A stretch of DNA of 64,000 bases from Panulirus ornatus. Lineage: Eukaryota; Arthropoda; Malacostraca; Decapoda; Palinuridae. The notes beneath the pieces were generated by a model, which made no database searches, had not been told where the DNA came from, and saw nothing but the letters and a program-made list of their open reading frames with translations. The stretch is taken from positions 9,037 through 73,036 of the forward strand of contig NC_092287.1 in the NCBI RefSeq assembly GCF_036320965.1, given 5' to 3'. The translations under genes and the position numbers were made by a program. How positions within the stretch are numbered: position 1 is the stretch's first letter; every line of letters begins with the position of its first letter. Of the stretch, positions 46,174 to 59,696 are shown piece after piece.

Positions 46174-49100
46174 TATATGTCGATGGCATATAAATAAAAC
46201 GTAAGTAAATGTACAAGTCGATATATATAGAGAAACGTCTCCTAACTTCTTAAACCCTAAAAAATTCATAACATGTGTTTGTTACCCCTAAAAGTTTACC
46301 ATTTTCTACAATGACTAATTTTTACCATTTTCTGTGATTATCATTTCAAGCCTAACGCAACCTAACCTGTCGATGGCATATAAGTAAAATGTAAGCAAAT
46401 GTACAAGTCGATGGCAAATAAATAAAAAGTAAGTAAATGGACAAGTCGATAAATAAAAAGTAAGTAAATGTACAAGTCGATATATTTAGAGTAACGTATC
46501 TAAAATTCTTAAACCTAACAAATTCAAAACATGTGTTTGTTACCCCTAAAAAGCTTACCATTTTCTACAATGACTAATTTTACCATTTTCTATGAATATC
46601 ATTTCAAGCCTAACGTAGCCTAACCTGTCGATGGCATATAAATAAAACGTAAGTAAATGTACAAGTCGCTGGCACATGAATAAATGTAAATGTAAATGTA
46701 CAAGTCGATGGCTTATAAATAAAACGTAAGGAAATGTACAAGTCGATGGCATATATATAAAACGTAAGTAAATGTAGAAGTCTCAATATATAGAAAGTAA
46801 CATCCCAACTTCTAACACCCTAAAAATTCATAACGTGTTTGTTACACCTAAAAAGTTTACCATTTTCAACAATGACTAATTTTTACCATTTTATGTGATT
46901 ATCATTTCAAGCCTAACGTAACCTAACCTGTCGATGGCATATAAATAAAATGTAAGTAAATGCACAAGTCGATGGAATACAAATAAAGCGTAAGTCAATG
47001 CGCTAGTTGATGGCACATAAATAAAACGTAAGTAAATGTACAAGTCGATGGCATATAAATAAAACGTAAGTAAACGTACACGTCGATATATATACAGTAA
47101 CGTGTCCCAACTTCATAAACCCTAAAAAGTCATAACATGTATTTGTTACCCCTAAAAAGTTTACCATCTTCTAAAAGGATTAATTTTACCATTTTCTGTA
47201 ATTATCATTTCAAGCCTAACGTAACCTTACAAGTCGATGGCATATAAATAAAATGTAAGTAAATGTACAAGTCGATGGCATATGAATAAAACGTAAGCAA
47301 ATGTACAGTTCGATGGCTTATAATCAAAACGTAAGTAAATGTACAAGTTCGTGGCTTACAAACAAAACGTAAGTAAATGTACAAGTCGATGGCATAGCCA
47401 TGAAACGTAAGTAAATGTACGAGTCGCTGGCATATAAATAAAACGTAAGTAGATGTTTAAGTCGATGGCTTATAAATAAAACCTAAGTAAATGTACAAGT
47501 CGATGGCTTATAAATAAAACGTAGGTAAATGTACAAGTCGATGGCTTATAAATAAAACGTAAGTAAATGTACAAGTCGATGGCTTATAAATAAAACGTAA
47601 GTAAATGTACAAGTCGATGGCTTATAAATAAAACGTAAGTAAATGTACAAGTCGATGGCTTATGAATAAAACGTAAGTAAATGTACAAGTCGACGGCATA
47701 CAAAAAAAAAAATAAGGAAATGTACAAGTCGATATATATATATAGAGTAATGTATCCCAACTTCTTAAACCCTAAAAAATTCATAACCTGTTTGTTACCC
47801 CTAAAAAGTTTACCATTTTCTACAATGACTAATTTCTACCATTTTCTGTGATTATCATTCAAGCCTAGCGTAACCTAACCAGTCGATGGCATATGAATAA
47901 AACGTAATTAAATGTGCAGGTCGATGGCTTATAAACAAAACGTAAGTAAATGTACAAGTCGAAGGCATATAGATAAAACGTAAGTAAACGAGTCGCTGGC
48001 ATATAAATAAAATGTAGGTAAATGTATAAGTCGATGGCATATAAATAAAACGTAAGTAAATGAACAAGCCGATGGCATATACATAAAACGTAAGTAAATG
48101 TACGAGTCGCTGGCGTATAAATAAAACGTAAGTAGGTGTTTAAGTCGATGGCATATAAATAAAACGTAAGTATATGTACAGGTTGATGGCATATAAATAA
48201 AACGTAAGTAAATGTACAAGTCGATGGCATATAAATAAAACGTTAGTAAATGTGCAAGTCGATATATATACAGTAACGTATCACAACTTCTTAAACCCTA
48301 TACAACACATAACATGTGTTTGTTACCCCTATAAAGTTTCCCATTTTCTACAATGACTAATTTCTACCATTTTTTATGTTTATGTCGATGGCATGTAAAT
48401 AAAACGTAAGTAAATGTACAAGTCGATGGCATATAAATAAAACGTAAGTAAATGTACGTCGATGACATATAAATAAAACGTAAGTAAATGTATAAGTCGA
48501 TGGCATATAAAAAAAAACGTAAGGAAATGTACAAGTCGATATATATAGAGTAATGTATCCCAACTTCTTAAACCCTTAAAAATTCATAACGTGTTTGTTA
48601 CCCCTAAAAAGTCAACCATTTTCTACAATGACTAATTTTTACCATTTTCTGTGATTATTATTTCAAGCCTAACGTAACCTAACCTGTCGATGACATATAG
48701 ATAGAATGTAGGTAAATGTACAAGTCGATGGCATATAGATAAAACGTAAGCAAATGCACGAGTCGAAGACATAGATAAAACGTAAGTAAATGGAAAAGTC
48801 GATGGCATATATATAAAACGTGAGTAAATGTACAAGTCGATATACATAGAGTAACGTATCCCAAATTCTTAAACCTTTAAAAATTCATAACATGTGTTTG
48901 TTACTCCTAAAAAGTTTACCGTTTTCTACAATGACTAATGTTTACCATTTTCTACGATGACTAATGTTTACCATTTTCTGTGATTACTGTTTCAGGCCTA
49001 ACGTAACCTAACCTGTCGATGGCATATAAATGAAATGTAAGTAAATGTACAAGTCGATGGCAAATAAATAAAACGTAAGTAAATAGGCAAGTTGATGGTA

Positions 49101-50412
49101 TATAAATAGAAGGTAAGTAAATGTACAAGTCAATGGCATATAAATAAAACGTAAGTAAGTGTACAAGTCTATGGTATATAAATAAGACGCAAGTAACTAT
49201 ACAAGTCAATGGCATAGAAATAAAACGTAAGTGAATGTACAAGTCGATGGCATATAGATAAAACGTAAGAAAATGTACAAGTCGATATATATAAGAGTAA
49301 CGTATCCCAACTTCTTAAACCCTAGAAAATTCATAACATGTGTTTGTTACCCCTAAAAGTTTACCATTTTCTACAATGAATACGTTACCATTTTCTGTGA
49401 TTATCATTTCAAGCCTAACGTAACCTAATCTGTCGATGGCATGTAAATAAAACGTAAGTAAATGTAGAAGTCGTTGGCATGTAAATAAAACCTAAGTAAA
49501 TGTACAAGTCAATGACTTATAGATAAAACGTAAGTAAATGTACAAGTCGATGATATATGGATAAAACGTAAGTATATGTACAAGTCGATATATATAGAGT
49601 GTCGTATCCCAGCTTCAACCCTAAAAAATTCATGTTTTTTTTACCCTTAAAAAGTTGACCATTTTCTACAATGACTAATTTTTACTATTTTCTGTGATTA
49701 TCATTTGAGGCCTAACGTAACCTAACCTGTTTATGTCATATAAAGAAAATGTAAGTAAATGTAAAAGTTGATGGCATATAAATAAAACGTAAGTAAATGT
49801 ACAAGTCGATGGCATATAAATAGAACGTACGTAAATGTACAAGTCGATATATGTAGAGTAACGTATCCCAACTTCTTCAACCCTATATGATACAAAACAT
49901 GTGTTTGTTACCCCTATAAAGTTTACCATTTTCTACAATGACTAATTTCTATAATTTTCTATGTTTATGTCGATGGCATATAAATAAAACGTAAGTAAAT
50001 GTACAAGTCGATATGGATATATATAGACTAACGTACCCAAACTTCTTAAACCCTATAACCTAATTTATATGTCGATGGCATATAAATAAAACGTAGGTAC
50101 ATGTACAAGACGATATATATAGAGTAACGTATAACAACCTCTTAAACCCTTTAAAACACATAACGTGTTTGTTGCCCCTACAAAGTTTACCATTTTCTAC
50201 AATGACTAATTTCTACCATTTTCTGTGTTTATATCGATGGCATATGAATAAAACTGAAGTAAATGTACAAGTCGATATAGATAGAGTAACGTATCCCCAC
50301 TTCTTAAACCCTATAACCTAATTTATATGTCGATGGCATATAAATAAAATGTAAGTAAATGTACAAGTCGATATATATAGAGTAACGTATCCCAACTTCT
50401 TAAACCCTATAA
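46174..50412. repeat. Two-tier satellite: 38-bp units alternating with a spacer of about 150 bp
   Basis: Clusters of one to about ten copies of a 38-bp unit (GTCGATGGCATATAAATAAA plus ACGTAAGTAAATGTACAA) are separated by a conserved spacer. The spacer runs from TATATAGAGTAACGTATCCC through TTCTTAAACCCTA, TTTGTTACCCCTAAAAAG and ACCATTTTCTACAATGAC to AAGCCTAACGTAACCTAACC. I count about 15 spacers. Measured spacing of neighbouring units near 47537 and 47575 is 38 bp. Long minus-strand open stretches with a Tyr/Leu/Ile/Cys-rich pattern arise because three units make 38 codons; no start, domain or frame constancy supports a gene. Copies here are cleaner than in the 33-bp and 77-bp arrays. Confidence 0.95.
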
Positions 50413-53417
<3,005 letters not shown>

Positions 53418-55055
53418 ATATTACCATTCATATTTCTCTATATCTTTAATGCCTTCTGGAAATCCCTCAAAGTAGTGGCCACAGTGATAGTCTCCATAAC
53501 TAGTTCACTCAAGTACTGCTTCTTATCCTTCTACTGCCTTATTTTCAACAGGCCATTAGTAACACATGGCAGCCAACTAACACATTTTTTCCAGAGCATC
53601 GACAATAATATTCCTAGAGATTCATTCTACCTAGTGATCCTGAATAATGTTCCTACCTACCTCCTACTTCTACCTACTGTTCCTACTTAATGATTTTACT
53701 TAATGCTCCTTTAGACTTATCATATTTGTAAATGTTTTCCTGATTCATTAATTTTAACTTTCACGTGATAACTTACACTTACAACCAGCTCTATTACCAT
53801 CATTCTTTCTTTGGCATTGATTTGAAGCATAAATACTACAAAGATGCGACATATAGTACATATCCATTGTGGATTCTCAGAAACACATGAAAGACTTCTA
53901 TACACATTTTTCTTCATCTAATAAGGAAAATAACACACTATAACATATAATACAAATCCCATTCACAAGAAAGGTAGTGTCTACCACAGACAACTTTTCA
54001 ACATTTGCACAGCAAGTCAATAGGCTCTGGTTAATGAAACCAACTCAGTTCCCAAACTCAATTAATTTGGGTCGTTGATAATCATCTGTATGTCTATCCT
54101 CTGGTTGAACATCTCTATATGGGCATATTGTGGACTTACGCTAAAGCAAATGTAATTTCTTACAAAATGATATTGCCTCATCTTATTCAGGTCTCTCTCT
54201 CTTTCAACTCAAGTAATTCTCCTCCAAGACAAAATTGAACAGTAATGAATAACTATCAACCACTTGATAGACATTGGTGAAACACCGGCTTAATTGCATT
54301 CATTTATGCAAGGCAAATCTTATCCTACCATTTATTTCATACATGATCATAGCAATCTTCTTTCCTGTTGAAATATATCTTACTAGCAGGAATTTTCCAA
54401 ATACCCAAGACCGAATGGTTTCAGGAAAAATCACATTGCCCCTCAATCGAGGCATGCATATGGATACGTACACCTGCTGTGCCATTTGCTACAAACATGC
54501 ACATGATACCAAGAGTACCTCATTCTCTGACCTAATGTACTTGGATGAATAAGTGATCTTACATTGTAATGATAATGTTCAGAGGAGGGTTTTTGCTAGT
54601 ATATAAAAGCTTGCAAAGTCATCCTTGTGTCCATCATTGGTATGGAAAAGGTAGATTCTCATAACGCAGGGTGGTTGAAATGGGAGGCTATATATATTTC
54701 TTACCTAGCTTTTACCACGAGTGAAAAGTCAACTTGAATGAGGTAATACATTTCTGCAGCACAACGAAGATTTTTTTTTTTTGCACTTCACACAAATGTC
54801 TATGTTATCTTATGTATGACAATGTGAGTTCATAGTATTATTCCGAATCTTTCCTCATATATTCATAGAGTACGAAACACGTTATGCCTAAAATGAGGTT
54901 TTTGAATTAGTACCATCGTGGAAGAAAGGTTTGATGAAGGGCAAGTTGTGACGCTCAACCTATAAGTGTCCGAAGGGAAAGATAAATGTCATTACTATGG
55001 ATGAAGGTAAGGTTTGATGAAGGATTAATTACCATTACCAGATAATGACCCCTCT
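53418..55055 (-). other. 3' flank and probable 3' UTR of the FKRP/LicD-like gene
   Basis: AT-rich single-copy sequence. The part next to the stop codon (about 54920-55055) contains two diverged tandem echoes of the end of the coding region (see findings). A candidate poly(A) signal (AATAAA on the minus strand, 54331-54336) lies about 720 bp past the stop; it is only a motif match. No other gene is visible. Confidence 0.5.
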
Positions 55056-56686
55056 CTACGGGTGAAGGAAGGGTTTCATGAAGGGCAGGTTGCCATCACC
55101 AGGATAATGATCAAGGCAGGAATGGTGATGCGGTTCTGTACATGTACGCCACACTCCCGGGTTGTCATAACCGCCTTTCTTCATGCCGACATCAGACACC
55201 GTGAGAGTCCTCCAGTGTGAAGCATGTTTAAGGTCTTCCAGTCCTATTCTGTTCCTGGTATACAAGCCGGGATTGGCATTGACTTTTGTCCAACGACCTC
55301 CGTACACAATTTTTGTGGGAATATCTCTATACTCGATTGGCAAATGCTGCCGACTAGTAAGATTGCCAAAAGTGTAAAACTCGAGAAAAAAATAGGGACA
55401 GTTCACCGTGAAGTAAATATTAATTTCACTGATAGTCAAATGACATTTCTTACTTTCTAGATACTTCCCTTTCATCTTTATCCACTTTTGGTAGTCATTA
55501 CTTTCAAACACGATGTCCAAGTCAAAATCCCATGGTAAATAACCTCCCATCTTAACAGCACCCAAAGCTGATCCTGACTGAAGTTCATACTCGATCTTGT
55601 TCGTCTCCGCATAATCCATCAAGATGCCAAGTTCTTTTTCCATGATTGCTCTGCAACATGGTGGCAGAAGGAAAGAGCTTATTATACGCAAAGCACCTGC
55701 ACAGGAAATGCCGACAGAATCGCAGGCGAAGTTGTGCACTTCTCCAGTGTAAGTGTGAATCTTCTCGAGTGCCCAGCGGCTGGCCACCTGCATCCACTGA
55801 TCCCTCGTCATATGCACATGGTTGGTGATGAAGAACATGACGTCGGGACACACCATGGCTAAGTGGCCAGCCTGACGCACCTTGGCGAACCAGTCACGGT
55901 ACATAGCCTGGCCTCTCAGTCCGGCAGTGAACGGCAACTTGATAGCCAATTTGATAGTGGTGATAAAAGGTGTCAACAGATCATCACAATACATACACTC
56001 GTATTTGGAATAATAATAACCCATGGTGTAGGTGGCTTGGTAGTTAGCCATGCGCTGCTGAAGACATCCATGGATCCAGTGACCCTGGAGGTCCCTGGCA
56101 GCACCTCCCACTACTTCCACGTGAGGCAGTTCGTCTATCACTCGCACCAGCCGTTCTAGTGAGGAATGGTTGCTGAAGTGGGCCAGCGAAGATCCAATAA
56201 ACACATAAGGTGTTTTAATCTGTTGCATGGCCTCGTTCAGGAGCTCTGCTTCGGGAGGAGTGTCGTTGATATGACTCAAAATCTTGACATTCTTTATTCT
56301 GCCATCAATTATTGTTGTGTTAGGAGCCATAACGATGATAGGGATATCGTAGAACTTCCTGATGTGTGTGATGACAAAGTTGATGGTCTCTGTTGGCCAT
56401 GACTGTGCTGGAAGCACAGCGGTGAGAACGCTGCTGAACTTCGGCACGTATGTGCAATTTTCTGGTTCCATGCCGTGTTGGTTGAAGGGATGACCGTATT
56501 TATTTCCAAAATACACCTCAGGACACACGTGCCTGGTTTTGTTGGGCAGGCGTGGTGCGGGACCCATGTCTGGTAGTCTGGCTGAGTAATCCCAGGTTGA
56601 TGTGTTAGGGGCCATCCTAGGATCCAATTCGGCTACCAAAGTCTCCAATCTTTGAGCCCACTGGATATCTATTAGTGTCTCTTTGC
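55056..56686 (-). CDS. Fukutin-related protein / LicD-family transferase, 3'-terminal exon (partial gene)
   Basis: The exon encodes about 543 residues. LicD-fold proteins of the fukutin/FKRP group transfer phosphate-linked groups (ribitol phosphate in vertebrate FKRP, phosphocholine in bacterial LicD) in the Golgi lumen. The first part (about residues 1-300) resembles the GT-like stem domain, with several N-glycosylation sequons (NTS, NCT, NTT, NDT, NHS). Residues about 322-345 show C-x6-C then a CC pair (LLPPCC), the spacing of the FKRP zinc-binding loop. The LicD signature follows: SGSALGAVKMGGYLPWDFDL, with Asp at about 387, 389 and 391 as the likely metal-binding triad. The protein ends at HYPGDGNLPFMKPFLHP. 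The frame stays open to 56783 only through a (CA)n tract. I start the exon at 56686 because the minus strand reads a pyrimidine-rich stretch ending in CATTTCCATTAG, a phase-1 acceptor. Upstream exons with the membrane anchor are not visible. Exact substrate is unknown. Confidence 0.85.
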
Positions 56687-56700
56687 CTAATGGAAATGAA
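56687..56700 (-). promoter_or_regulatory. Splice acceptor of the FKRP/LicD-like exon
   Basis: On the minus strand TTCATTTCCATTAG precedes GCAAAGAGACAC. The AG is at 56688-56687. Everything upstream is microsatellite and retroelement relic, as expected for intron. Confidence 0.7.
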
Positions 56701-56725
56701 TAAAGGTTAGAATTCAAGATAAAAA

Positions 56726-56726
<1 letters not shown>

Positions 56727-56785
<59 letters not shown>
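56727..56785. repeat. (CA)n microsatellite in the intron
   Basis: About 59 bases of CA. Read on the minus strand it creates a false Cys/Val N-terminus for the exon. Confidence 0.97.
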
Positions 56786-56788
<3 letters not shown>

Positions 56789-56799
56789 GAAAGCAAGTC

Positions 56800-57830
56800 G
56801 AAATGTTTTAACTGAGGAAGAATACATAGGTTTATCAAGAGAAGTAAGAGAACAGTAGACAAGACAGAACCCCGAGGAGCAACACGTTGATAAGAAAGGA
56901 TGGGGAAGTCGACGACTTCTGCACTGGAACGGCCAGTAAGGACACTGTGCATGAGAAAAGAGAGAAGCAATGAAGCCAAAGGAAAAGAGCTTAGAAAGCC
57001 AGTTCTTATGTCACAACTTGTTAAATGCTTTGGTGACATCGAGGGCTATGACAAAAGTTTCACCAAAATCCTTGACGGGAAGACCGGAGGAGAGTCATAC
57101 GGGAAAGATCACCAGTACACCTATCAATGCGAAATCCAGATGTGATCTCAAAGAAGGGATTAGGATTCTAATTCTTTGAAAGAGTGAGTGTAGGTGAGCT
57201 GCAAAGACTAGTTGATGGCAGAGGTGAGAGTAATGGGGCGATAATTGGAGGGTTTCGAGTTGCATCTTCCTTAGGGATGGGCTGCATCAAGACGTGCTTT
57301 CAAGAGGAAGGAAAAATTCAAGCTTTTAAACAGAGGCGAAATAGACAAACAAGGGTTAGCACCTCAGAGGCACAGTCCCTTAGAACGCACGTAGGTATGC
57401 CATCTGAGCATACGGCTTGTCCATCGGGAAGTGAGAGTACTGGAAGACCCTGCGCTAAGAGACTATAGAAGATGGCGCACATTTAGAAGGAACTTGGGTT
57501 GGAGGGAGGGTGAATGATAAGAAACAATCATCCAACGTTAAGTTAGAGGAAAACAAAGTACCATAAAGAGCGACTCTATCAGTTAGAAAGTTAGCAATAG
57601 ATTAATCAAGTCGGAAAAAAGAAGGAAAGGTTGGATTATAGAAGTTGTAAAAGATGCTTTTGGTTACGGACCAAGATTTGTCAGTAAAAGGAAAAGTCAA
57701 GTGGGCACACTTTCGTTTTATGAAAATTTGCTTGGTTCTCCGAAGAACAGCTTTGTAGTGATTCCTGGCACAAATGAAAGTGGAGTGGGTTTCTTGGGAA
57801 ACCTAAAGAATCATTTGTAAATAAAAACTT
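56800..57830 (-). mobile_element. Relic of a second LINE lineage (CR1/Jockey-like RT) in the intron
   Basis: Minus-strand reading, with stops and frameshifts. About 57800-57480: RNHYKAVLRRTKQIFIKRK and LTDRVALYGTLFSS, the linker before the RT. About 57470-57200: SDGIPTCVLRDCASEVL and QPIPKEDA. About 57150-57040: SGFRIDRCTGDLSRMTLL. About 57060-57020: VIALDVTKAFNKL, equivalent to motif A with the second Asp changed to Asn. About 56930-56830: GRSSAEVVDFP and VAPRGSVLSTVLLLLLINL, motif B. Its sequence differs clearly from the main LINE (no PEDWRNA or [11 protein letters not shown]), so it is a different lineage. It lies in the same orientation as the host exon and is inactive. Confidence 0.78.
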
Positions 57831-57931
57831 GTTGGTAGTACTCTTTTGTGGGAACTTTTGATACTAATGTAATCTTGAGCAATAATAATGTTTTCAGGGA
57901 GTCTTATCAGAAATTTCTGTCAGAGATTCTC

Positions 57932-57935
<4 letters not shown>

Positions 57936-57968
<33 letters not shown>

Positions 57969-58040
57969 TTGTCGCTGTCTCCCGCGTTTGCGAGATAGCG
58001 CAAGGAAACAGACGAAAGAAATGGCACAACCCACCCCCAT
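57936..58040 (-). mobile_element. LINE 3' tail, free-standing, antisense, with poly(A)
   Basis: Thirty T (57936-57965) followed by GCTTTGTCGCTGTCTCCCGC and GCGCAAGGAAACAGACGAAA. This is the reverse complement of the LINE end at 61775-61869, including its poly(A). Only about 75 bp of the element is present, an extreme 5' truncation or a tail-only SINE. Confidence 0.85.
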
Positions 58041-58335
58041 AGAGTGTATAATATCCCATGTAAAGAGTGTGGTCAGTTTTACACTGGTCAAACTGGTAAG
58101 GTTCATAGTGTTATGGCTAACATAGAAATAGTATTGGGTATGGTCAAGAATCTAATGCAATATCTATTTCACCTTAAAGATTTTACTCATCAAAATGACT
58201 GGAGCAATCACATACATTGATTCAATAATGGATTGAAATATTGTTGAATCATCTCTTAACCAATCACAGAAGAGATATCAGTATGGATAAAGACATTCGT
58301 ATACATAAAAAACTTTATAAATGAAAATATTGTAT
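58041..58335 (+). mobile_element. Penelope-like element relic: GIY-YIG endonuclease end
   Basis: From 58041 the plus strand reads 59 codons to a stop at 58218: RVYNIPCKECGQFYTGQTGK at the start, then HLKDFTHQNDW. CxxC ahead of the FYxGxTGK GIY-YIG core and the paired His ahead of NDW are the CCHH-type arrangement of Penelope-like element endonucleases. After a frameshift, VESSL and RDISMDKD (to about 58335) fit the C-terminal tail of the same elements. The first Tyr of the motif (VYN) and the FYTG Tyr are kept, but the central Arg region is eroded (VHSVMANIE), so it is dead. No Penelope reverse transcriptase is visible, as a LINE tail lies immediately upstream. Confidence 0.72.
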
Positions 58336-58546
58336 GTGTCCCCAAAAAATAGGTTAACATGATTCTGTAACTTGAAGAGAGAGGTGAGGTCGTCGAGAGT
58401 GGCCTGTGCCCTAATCCGATTATGTCTCTTGATACATTTGTCTGTCCCACTCAGTGGTGGATGGTGCATCATACCTAGATCTCTTTAACTGTACTCAATA
58501 TTGACAACGCAATTAAACGAAAACGCTGACACCGTATTTTCGTATA
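58336..58546. other. Short unassigned spacer
   Basis: Between the Penelope-like relic and the first LINE of the tandem set. It may include remaining Penelope 3' sequence. Nothing is recognised. Confidence 0.4.
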
Positions 58547-59696
58547 TTTGTTTGCTGATTATACACCGCTGGTGGCTGATTCGGGTGAAAAACTACAGAA
58601 GTTGGTGACAGTTTGGTAAAGTGAGTGAAAGAAGAAAGTTGAGAGTAAAAGTGAATAAGAGCAAGGTTATTACATTCAGTAAGGTTGAAGAACAAGTTAA
58701 TTGGGAGGTAAGTTTGAATGGTGAAAAACTGGAGGAAATGAAGTGTTTTAGATATCTGGGAGTGGACTTAGCAGCGGATGGAACCATGGGAGCGAAAGCG
58801 AGTCACAGGATGGGGGAGGAAGCGAAGGTTCTGGTAGCGTAGAAAAATGTGTGGAAGGGGAGAATGTTATCTAGGAGAGCAAAAATGGGTATGTTTGAAG
58901 GATTAGTGGTTCCAATAATGTTATATGGTTGCGAGGCATAAGCTATAGATAGGGTTTTGTGGAGGAGGGTGGATCTGTTGGAAATGAAATGTCTGAGGAC
59001 AATATGTGGTGTGAGATGGTATGATCGAGGGAATAATGAAAGGGTAAGATAGATGTGTGGTAATAAAAAGAGTGTGGTTGAGAGAGCAGAAAAGGGCGTG
59101 TTGAAATGGTTTGGACACATGGACAGAACGAATGAGGAAAGATTGACAAAGAGGATATATTTGTCAGAGGTGGAGGGAATAAGGAGACGCGGGAGACCAA
59201 ATCAGATGTGGAAGGATGGAGTGAAAAAGATTTTGAGCGATCGAGGCCTGAACATACAGGAGGATCAGAGGCGTGCAAGGAATAGAGTGAAATTGGAACG
59301 ATGTGGTATACCGGGGTCGACATGCTCTCAATGGACTAAACCAGGGTATGTAAAACGTCTGTGGTAAACCATGGAAAGGTCTGTGGGGCCTGGATGTGGA
59401 TAGGGAGCTGTGGTTTCGGTGCATTACACATGACAGCTAGAGGCTAAGTATGAACGAATGTGGCTTTCTTTTCTTGTCTTTTGCTGCCGCTACTTCGCTG
59501 GAGGGGGGGGTGCTATTTCGTGTGTGGAGTGGTGGCAACAAGAATGGATGAAGGCAGCAAGTATGAATATGTACATGTGTGTATATGTATACGTCTGTGT
59601 ATGTTAGATGTATGTATACGTTGAAATGTATATGTATGTATATCTGCGTGTATGGGCGTATATATATGTACATGTGTATGTACATGTACATGTGGC
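58547..59696 (+). mobile_element. LINE copy 1 of a head-to-tail trio, 5'-truncated pseudogene
   Basis: It starts at RT motif C, here LFADY instead of LFADD, so one catalytic Asp is lost. It runs through MKCFRYLGVDLAADGTM (about 58738-58790), WFGHMDRTNEERLTKRIY (about 59110-59162) and WKDGVKKILSDRGLNIQ, with frameshifts and stops. The complete 3' UTR follows, including CATGACAGCTAGAGGC near 59430, and ends in a TGTACATGTATATG-rich stretch without poly(A). Copy 2 begins directly after it at 59697. Confidence 0.9.

Noticed and set aside
47584..49929. Minus-strand Tyr/Leu/Cys-rich open frames in the 38-bp satellite, resembling membrane segments
   Set aside because: They follow from the unit itself (three units make 38 codons). 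They have no stable start and appear in several frames of the same DNA.
46174..50412. CRISPR-like array (regular 38-bp repeats)
   Set aside because: Units are contiguous without unique spacers, and the surroundings are eukaryotic retroelements and satellites.
56687..56783. N-terminal extension of the FKRP/LicD-like frame (Cys/Val repeat)
   Set aside because: It is a (CA)n microsatellite read in frame, and a good splice acceptor at 56687 separates it from the conserved exon.
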